A stretch of 64,000 nt of DNA from Rhizorhabdus histidinilytica (GTDB lineage Bacteria > Pseudomonadota > Alphaproteobacteria > Sphingomonadales > Sphingomonadaceae). The position numbers were made by a program, and so were the translations under genes. The stretch is from positions 1 through 64,000 of the forward strand of contig NZ_FUYM01000013.1 in NCBI RefSeq assembly GCF_900167915.1, in the 5' to 3' direction. How positions within the stretch are numbered: the first letter of the stretch is position 1; every line of letters starts with the position of its first letter. The notes under the pieces are model-generated. The model was given only the letters and a program-made list of their open reading frames with translations, was not told the origin of the DNA and made no database searches. Positions 58,794-64,000 of this stretch are shown piece after piece.

Positions 58794-59972
58794 TCAGTTC
58801 AGTTCCTTGGCCGAATAGTTCAGCAGCGTCCGCGCCATCAGCAGGCGTTGCGCCTCGTTCGGGCCTTCATAGATGTCGAGGATGCGCGCATCGCGAAGCG
58901 CCTGCTCGACCGGCAGCTTCTCGGAAGCGCTCTCCGGACCCAATATGTCCATGCAGTCGCCGATCAGCTTGCGGACCATCAGCCCCGCCTTGCACTTCGC
59001 GAGCGACGGATAGAATTTACCGGGGCCCTTCGCCTGCTCATGCCATTTGGCGTGGAGCATGGTCAGGTAGGTCGCGTCCCACAGCGCCTCCATGCCGAGG
59101 ATGCGGTCCTCGACCGCCGAGCGCGAGGCCAGCGAGCCGGCATAGTTGAGCGCCTTGCCGCCCTCCGCATATTTCTCGCGCACCAGGTCCAGCGCGACGC
59201 GCGCATAACCGAGCGCCTGCCCCGCGATCAGCGCGCGGGTGCCGTTGAAGATCGACAGCGCGTCCTTGAGATTGCCTTGCAGCCGGTTGAGCGCCGGCAC
59301 CCGCACATCCATGAAGAAGGTCGCGACCGTATCCCAGTTCCTGAGGCCCAGCTTGTCCATCTGCGGGCCGACGCCGTAGCCCGGCATCCCCTTGGTGACG
59401 ACGAAGAGGCTGATGCCTTCGTCGCCCTGGGGGCCGACCGCGCGGCACATCACCAATATGCCGTCGGCATGGGTGGCGTTGGAGGAGAATATCTTCTCGC
59501 CGTTGATCACCCATTCGTCGGTCGCGGCATCATAGGTCGCGACCGTCCGCATCGAGGCGGGATCGGAGCCGCCATTGGGTTCGGACATGCCCCAGGCGAG
59601 GTAGAGCGGCTGGAAGGCCGCGATCTGCTCGGGCGTACCGACCTTCTCGATCAGCTTGCCCGACAGCGAGACGTTCATCGCATCGGCATTCTCGCCCTGC
59701 CAGTAGAGCGGCTTGAAGCCGTAGCTCTCCTCAAGATAGATCAGCGGCTCGATGATCGTCAGGCCGCTGAGGTCGTCGGCGCGCTGATGGGCGAAATCGC
59801 GGACATGGACGATGTCCTCCTGCCCCTCAAAGGCAAATTGCTCGGCGAAGTCGGGCCGGTCGAACTCCATCGTCCGGTCGATGCCCTTGGCGCGCTTCTG
59901 GAAACCGATCGCCTGCCGGCGCGCGAGCGCGATGACCTCCTTGTCGCCGTCGGTAAGCTCGAAATCGATCAT
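58794..59972 (-). CDS. acyl-CoA dehydrogenase
   Basis: A 392-residue FAD enzyme of the acyl-CoA dehydrogenase family. LAWGMSEPNGGSDPASMRTV and WVINGEKIFSSNATHADGIL are the FAD/substrate region and FFMDVRVPALNRLQGN the middle domain; DARILDIYEGPNEAQRLLMA is the family C-terminal signature. It oxidises the alpha-beta bond of an acyl-CoA made by the neighbouring ligase and needs electron-transfer flavoprotein, not in view. ATG at 59972, divergent from the TetR gene. The region between contains the ATGATACAA half-operator. Confidence 0.93.
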   Translation of the reverse strand: MIDFELTDGDKEVIALARRQAIGFQKRAKGIDRTMEFDRPDFAEQFAFEGQEDIVHVRDFAHQRADDLSGLTIIEPLIYLEESYGFKPLYWQGENADAMNVSLSGKLIEKVGTPEQIAAFQPLYLAWGMSEPNGGSDPASMRTVATYDAATDEWVINGEKIFSSNATHADGILVMCRAVGPQGDEGISLFVVTKGMPGYGVGPQMDKLGLRNWDTVATFFMDVRVPALNRLQGNLKDALSIFNGTRALIAGQALGYARVALDLVREKYAEGGKALNYAGSLASRSAVEDRILGMEALWDATYLTMLHAKWHEQAKGPGKFYPSLAKCKAGLMVRKLIGDCMDILGPESASEKLPVEQALRDARILDIYEGPNEAQRLLMARTLLNYSAKELN

Positions 59973-60034
59973 AGAGATTCTCCCATCGCCTCATCGCCGA
60001 TCGAACCGAGGTCCTGTGCCGGCACTGCTTTGAT

Positions 60035-60047
60035 GATCATGATACAA
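60035..60047. promoter_or_regulatory. degenerate TetR-type operator
   Basis: GATCATGATACAA shares the half ATGATACAA with the perfect palindrome at 57176-57188 (9 of 13 bases). It lies about 65 bp before the acyl-CoA dehydrogenase start; the rest of the 289-bp gap 59973-60261 shows no gene. Confidence 0.35.
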
Positions 60048-60261
60048 ATCCCGAGGTAAAAGTAAAACATTTGTTTGCAGCAACCCGAACCCCTTACACC
60101 ATCGGGGTTTCGGTGGCCGACGCACCTCGCCGCGCTGATCGGATTTTTCGAATCGGTGCGCGATCCCCGCGTGTTGAAGATGGACGTTTCAAAAACGCCT
60201 GCTAATATGGCGCCCATCCTCAGGTCGGGCACGACATCAAGAAAGGCGCGTCGAATCCTCC

Positions 60262-60945
60262 ATGCAGCTTGCCAGCCAGAAAAGACGAGGGAGCGCCCCT
60301 GACGCCCCTTCGACCCGGGACAGATTGAAGGCAGCCGCGCGGAGCCTGTTCGCCGAACGCGGGATCGAAGGCACTACCGTCCGCGATATCCTGACGGTCG
60401 CGGGCGAGAAGAACGGAGCCTCCCTCAACTATTATTTCCGTTCGAAGGAAGAGCTGATCCGCGAGCTGACGGTCGACGTGTTCCGGCTGATGGACGACCG
60501 ATGGAATGCCCAGCTCGCCGAGCTCGACCGTCAAGGCCGGCCGTTGGATATCCGGGACTATGTCCGGATCCTGGTGACCTCGTCGGACACGAGCGACGTG
60601 GAGGACGAGCCGACCACCGCCCGGCTTTCCGAAGCGATCACCCATCACCGCTACCATCTGGTCCGCGAAATCCTCAAGGAGCACCGGCTCAACGCCTATG
60701 ACGTGATTCTGGGCCGAATCGCCGCGCTGATGGAGGACATGCCGCGGCCGATCCTGCGGCAGAGGCTGCTGCTGCTCACCCGCTATCTCTCATCGGTGTT
60801 CGCGCTCTACGAAGCGAGCCGCGCCTCCAACGCGCAGCCCCGCTCGGTGCAGCTTCCGCAGGGCGCCGATCTCGGCAATCTTGTGGATACAGCGGTGGGC
60901 ATCCTGACCGCCCCGGTGGTCGACGCCAACCCTGGCGAGGACTGA
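60262..60945 (+). CDS. TetR family transcriptional regulator
   Basis: A 227-residue regulator. The N-terminal helix-turn-helix is RSLFAERGIEGTTVRDILTV with AGEKNGASLNYYFRSKEELI, the classical TetR motif; the C-terminal helical domain binds an effector, in this context probably an acyl-CoA. It lies between the acyl-CoA dehydrogenase (divergent) and the metal-dependent hydrolase (convergent). The start ATG at 60262 has no strong Shine-Dalgarno sequence (AAGAAAGG is 12 or more bases away), so an unusual start remains possible. It is the likely owner of the TTGTATGATACAA sites. Confidence 0.92.
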   Translation: MQLASQKRRGSAPDAPSTRDRLKAAARSLFAERGIEGTTVRDILTVAGEKNGASLNYYFRSKEELIRELTVDVFRLMDDRWNAQLAELDRQGRPLDIRDYVRILVTSSDTSDVEDEPTTARLSEAITHHRYHLVREILKEHRLNAYDVILGRIAALMEDMPRPILRQRLLLLTRYLSSVFALYEASRASNAQPRSVQLPQGADLGNLVDTAVGILTAPVVDANPGED

Positions 60946-60956
60946 CCTGCCCGCAA

Positions 60957-61763
60957 TCAGCCGGGCGCATATAGACCGAGAGCAGCCTCCAGCCCGCGCG
61001 GCGCGCGCGCCTTTCCCGGATTATAGCCCGGCATCAGCAGCCGGACGATCCGGCGCAGGTGAAAGGCCCGGAAGCGCTTCATGAAATCCTGCTGGCGGGC
61101 CAGCGAGCGTTCGAGTTCCTCGGGCGTCATCGCGGCCCGTTCCTGCTGGAGCAGCGCGCCCATGATGCGCTTGTTGTGCGCGGCGAGGTGGCGATAGGTG
61201 AAGATCACCATCTTCGCCCGGAAGAACCAGTCGCCGTAGATGGCGCAATAGACGTCGTGGCAGACCGAGCGATGCTCATATTCCTCGCCGAGGTGCCAGC
61301 GCCACATCGCGATCGTCCGGGGGTCGGCATCGGCGATCAGGTCGTCCGCCTCCTCGAACAGGAACAGCGCCATGCTGAGCGCCAGCGTCTCGAACGCGGC
61401 GGCATAGGCACAGTTGAACTTGTGCGACCTGTTGGCCAGGAAGCCGCGATAATCGGCACGCTTCGCCTCCTCGGCCTCCTTCAGGAAGGGGTAGGTCTTG
61501 CGGAGCTCGGCATTGTAGGCGTTGTGCACCTTGTAGTGGGTCGTCTCCTGCTTGATGAACAGGTCGATCTCGGGTGCGAGGTGCCGGTCCTTCGGCTTCA
61601 GCAGCGGCTTGGCCTGCGCCATCACCTGGTTGAGATAAGGCTCCACCGCCGGCGCGCCCGCCGAACCGGCGGTGAACAGCGACGCGAACTCGATATTGCG
61701 CGTCCAACGCGCGGGCACGCCGGTGAAATCGATATTGGGCTGACGATGGACGAGCTGCGTCAT
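60957..61763 (-). CDS. COG3687-type predicted metal-dependent hydrolase
   Basis: A 268-residue helical protein of the predicted metal-dependent hydrolase family (PF10118). Rich in Glu and His in EIDLFIKQETTHYKVHNAYN, LFEEADDLIADADPRT and LGEEYEHRSVCHDVY, which resembles a di-iron-like ligand set. The family is common in sphingomonads near acyl-CoA or steroid catabolic genes, but the reaction is not established. ATG at 61763 follows the CoA-transferase gene by 35 bp on the same strand, so the two are probably one operon. Confidence 0.85.
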   Translation of the reverse strand: MTQLVHRQPNIDFTGVPARWTRNIEFASLFTAGSAGAPAVEPYLNQVMAQAKPLLKPKDRHLAPEIDLFIKQETTHYKVHNAYNAELRKTYPFLKEAEEAKRADYRGFLANRSHKFNCAYAAAFETLALSMALFLFEEADDLIADADPRTIAMWRWHLGEEYEHRSVCHDVYCAIYGDWFFRAKMVIFTYRHLAAHNKRIMGALLQQERAAMTPEELERSLARQQDFMKRFRAFHLRRIVRLLMPGYNPGKARAPRGLEAALGLYAPG

Positions 61764-61798
61764 GACGGCGTCTCCATGGTTTTATGTCTATACATTAT

Positions 61799-62905
61799 TC
61801 ATTGCGACACCTGGCCGGCCATCGGCGGGCGGGCGGGCGTTACGCTGAAGCGGGGCGCCGGGGCCGGCTGGATATGCCCGTCGACGGTGACGAAGCTGCA
61901 CCGGGCCAGGCTATGCGGATCGCGCGGCGCTTCGGCGAGCGATAGCACCGGCGCGAAGCAGGCGTCGCAGCCGTCGAAGGCAGCCGTCCATTCGTCGCGG
62001 CTGCGGGATCGGAACAGCGTCTCCAGCCGGGCCCGCATCGCCGGCCAGGCGGCGCGGTCGTTCTGCCGCGCAAACAGCGGATCGTCGGCGAGGCCGAGCC
62101 GATCGAGCAGCAGCGCGTAGAATTGCGGCTCGAGCGCGCCGATCGCGACGTGGCGGCCGTCGGCGGTCTCATAGCTGTCGTAGAAGGGCGCGCCGGTATC
62201 GAGCAGGTTGACGCCACGCTCGTCGGTCCAGGAGCCCTGCGCCAGGAAGGACCAGGTCATCGCTCCCAGCAGCCCCGCGCCATCCACCATCGCGCAGTCG
62301 ACCACCTGCCCGCGTCCGGTGCGGCGGGCGGCCATGATCCCGGCGAGCATGCCAAATGCCATGAGCATGCCGCCGCCGCCGAAATCGGCCACGGCGTTGA
62401 TCGGCGGGGTCGGCTTCCCACCGGCGCGGCCATAGCCGTGAAGATTGCCCGCCAACGCGATGTAATTGATGTCGTGCCCGGCGCGCGGCGCCATCGGTCC
62501 GGTCTGGCCCCAGCCGGTCATCCGGCCGTAGACGAGCCGTGGATTGTCCGCGAGCAGCAGCTCCGGGCCCAGCCCGAGCCGCTCCATCACACCGGGGCGG
62601 AACCCCTCGATCAGTCCGTCGGCGTCACGCGCCAGCGCGCGCACCGCCGCGACGCCGGCCGGGTCCTTGAGGTCGATGACATGGGTCCGACGCGAGCGCA
62701 GCAGCACGTCACGGCCGCCGAGCGGCGCCGCCGCGCCCAGCGGGTCGCCGGGCCGCTCGATGCGCAGCACCTCGGCGCCATGATCGGCCAGCATCATCGC
62801 GCAGAAGGGGCCCGGTCCGATCGAGGCGATCTCGACGATCCGCAGGCCCGCCAGCGCGCCCTGCCCGCCATCCCCGCTCCAGTTCGGCATGGCCCCGTCC
62901 ACCAT
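61799..62905 (-). CDS. CaiB/BaiF family CoA-transferase (class III)
   Basis: A 368-residue class III CoA-transferase or alpha-methylacyl-CoA racemase-like protein. LAGLRIVEIASIGPGPFCAM is the N-terminal signature, DLKDPAGVAAVRALARDADG and LIEGFRPGVMERLGLGPE follow, and MTGWGQTGPMAPRAGHDINY is the CoA-site region. A possible catalytic Asp or racemase base lies in the GHDINY area. The start is taken at 62905, six bases before the upstream stop; an ATG at 62890 is possible. It lies directly after the D-aminoacylase-like gene, so it may activate or epimerise the acid released by that deacylase. Confidence 0.88.
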   Translation of the reverse strand: MVDGAMPNWSGDGGQGALAGLRIVEIASIGPGPFCAMMLADHGAEVLRIERPGDPLGAAAPLGGRDVLLRSRRTHVIDLKDPAGVAAVRALARDADGLIEGFRPGVMERLGLGPELLLADNPRLVYGRMTGWGQTGPMAPRAGHDINYIALAGNLHGYGRAGGKPTPPINAVADFGGGGMLMAFGMLAGIMAARRTGRGQVVDCAMVDGAGLLGAMTWSFLAQGSWTDERGVNLLDTGAPFYDSYETADGRHVAIGALEPQFYALLLDRLGLADDPLFARQNDRAAWPAMRARLETLFRSRSRDEWTAAFDGCDACFAPVLSLAEAPRDPHSLARCSFVTVDGHIQPAPAPRFSVTPARPPMAGQVSQ

Positions 62906-62910
62906 GGCGG

Positions 62911-64000
62911 TCAGGCGGCCACCGGCGCCGGCCGGCGAGCGGCGACGCTGCGCAGCAACCCGCCCGGCCGCGCGCCGCTGTCCTCGCCATTCTCCTGGAT
63001 CACGACGCCGTTGACGATCGTGGCCACATAGCCGGTCGCCTTCTGCATCAGCCGCGGCGCGCCGGTCGGCAGGTCGTTGGTCAGGTGCGGCTGGAGGAAG
63101 CCGAGCTTGTCGAAGTCGATCAGGTTGATATCCGCCTTGTAACCGACGCTGATCTGCCCTCGTCCGGTGAGCCCATAGGTGCGCGCCGTGTCCGATGTCT
63201 GCTTCTTGACCACCATCTCCAGCGGCAGCTTCGACCCGCGTTCCCGGTCGCGTGCCCAATGGGTGAGCATGAACGTCGGCACGCCCGCGTCGCAGATCAC
63301 CGCGACATGCGCGCCGCCGTCGCCGCCGCCCAATACCGTGTCCGGATCGCTCAGCATCTCGCGCTGGGCTTCGAGGTCGCCGTAATTATAGCCGGCCATC
63401 TGGTGGAGGATCGCGCCGCGGCCGTCGTCCTCCAGCAAGGCGTCGAGCGCCACGGCACGCGGATCGCGGCCCTCGCGCTGGGCGATGGCCGAGATCGAGT
63501 TGGCGGGATCGGGTTCATAGTCGATCGGCGTGGTGACCGGATACATATCCTTCCACGCGTCGCCGAACAGCTTCTTGTACTGGTCGCCCTTGCGGGTCTG
63601 GCCCTGCGCGCCCTCGGCCGCGATCGCCGCGCGCAGCGCGGGATCGGCCTTGAGCCGGCGCACCCGCTCCTCGAACGGCAGGTCGTCGAGGCTGCGCATC
63701 GTCGGCGATTCGAAGAAGGGGTTGATCTTGTTCTCGAGGGTCAGGATCGCCCCTACCGCACGCGAATAGACCTGCGGCGTGACGTCCGCCCCCGTCTTTC
63801 GCGCCGCGCGGCATTCGGCGAGCAGCTCGCGCCACAGGTCGGGCGCATTGGACACCTGGAGGCAGAGGAAGGTCACCGGGATGCCGATCCGCTGGGAAAT
63901 GTCCTTCATCCAGGCGATTTCCTGCTGCGGGGCGAGCAGGTCGTCACCGCTCAGGCCGTTGGGCGCCACCTCGAAGATGCCGCGCCCGCTGTCGCCGATC
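62911..64000 (-). CDS. N-acyl-D-amino-acid deacylase-like amidohydrolase (partial, runs off the window)
   Basis: The 3' 363 codons of an amidohydrolase related to D-aminoacylase. The open frame continues past base 64000 without a start, so the gene is partial. The C-terminal amidohydrolase domain shows VLGGGDGGAHVAVICDAGVP with the metal/base Asp in GGDGGA and FMLTHWARDRERGSKLPLEM; ending with GRGQISVGYKADINLIDFDK. The N-terminal metal His-x-His and carboxylated Lys lie outside. The family removes acyl groups from D-amino acids or related amides. Coupled closely to the CoA-transferase. Confidence 0.8.
   Translation of the reverse strand, partial: IGDSGRGIFEVAPNGLSGDDLLAPQQEIAWMKDISQRIGIPVTFLCLQVSNAPDLWRELLAECRAARKTGADVTPQVYSRAVGAILTLENKINPFFESPTMRSLDDLPFEERVRRLKADPALRAAIAAEGAQGQTRKGDQYKKLFGDAWKDMYPVTTPIDYEPDPANSISAIAQREGRDPRAVALDALLEDDGRGAILHQMAGYNYGDLEAQREMLSDPDTVLGGGDGGAHVAVICDAGVPTFMLTHWARDRERGSKLPLEMVVKKQTSDTARTYGLTGRGQISVGYKADINLIDFDKLGFLQPHLTNDLPTGAPRLMQKATGYVATIVNGVVIQENGEDSGARPGGLLRSVAARRPAPVAA

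Noticed and set aside
1-64000. tRNA or rRNA genes, CRISPR arrays, insertion sequences, toxin-antitoxin or phage genes
   Set aside because: I looked for their typical signatures (conserved RNA stems, evenly spaced repeats, transposase or integrase motifs) and saw none.

Overview
The window is about 65% GC by eye and densely packed. It has five TonB-dependent receptors (TBDRs), two Rieske oxygenases, many small oxidoreductases and hydrolases, and a D-mannonate dehydratase whose active-site residues fall at the same numbers as I recall for the Novosphingobium aromaticivorans enzyme. This points to a sphingomonad (Sphingomonas, Sphingobium, Novosphingobium or Rhizorhabdus type), probably a chromosomal or megaplasmid catabolic region. 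I see no rRNA, tRNA, CRISPR array, insertion sequence or prophage.

Region A (1-13.3 kb) is a sugar or glycoside module. It holds the end of KDPG aldolase, an aldo/keto reductase, two TIM-barrel sugar isomerase-like proteins, a secreted Dabb protein, a DUF1080 (3-keto-disaccharide hydrolase family) protein, a TBDR, a GMC oxidoreductase with its gluconate-dehydrogenase subunit-3 partner, a Gfo/Idh/MocA oxidoreductase, an MFS transporter and a LacI regulator. This is the gene set expected for oxidation of a glycoside at C3 followed by cleavage of the 3-keto product. Seven copies of a 14-bp LacI-type palindrome sit at every promoter region of the module. The GMC gene carries a one-base frameshift.

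Region B (13.3-30.5 kb) holds a class II aldolase, an HSL-type esterase, a TBDR, an acetamidase/formamidase, an AraC regulator, then an alpha/beta hydrolase, two RidA-family proteins, two Rieske oxygenases, a second TBDR, a PPOX-type flavoprotein, a GntR regulator, an XRE-cupin regulator and a MOSC-flavin reductase-ferredoxin fusion that could feed the oxygenases. Two families of shared promoter motifs link these genes.

Region C (30.5-39.1 kb) has KDG kinase, an SDR, a DUF819 membrane protein, a CrtI-like flavoprotein, a nitrilase-family amidase, a 94-residue orphan protein with a strong terminator, D-mannonate dehydratase and a LysR regulator. ManD, KdgK and Eda (at the window start) form the lower hexuronate pathway, although they are dispersed.

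Region D (39.0-55.2 kb) has a coupled operon of TPP enzyme, aminotransferase and aldehyde dehydrogenase. It continues with a TBDR, a five-gene operon (two SDRs, alpha/beta hydrolase, MFS, phosphotriesterase-family hydrolase), an XRE-cupin regulator, another TBDR and kynureninase. Direct repeats with a 20-bp period lie in front of the regulator/operon and in front of the TBDR/kynureninase pair, suggesting one regulon.

Region E (55.2-64 kb) is an acyl-CoA module: MFS, VOC protein, AMP-dependent ligase, acyl-CoA dehydrogenase, TetR regulator, COG3687 metal-dependent hydrolase, class III CoA-transferase and the 3' part of a D-aminoacylase-like amidohydrolase that runs off the window.
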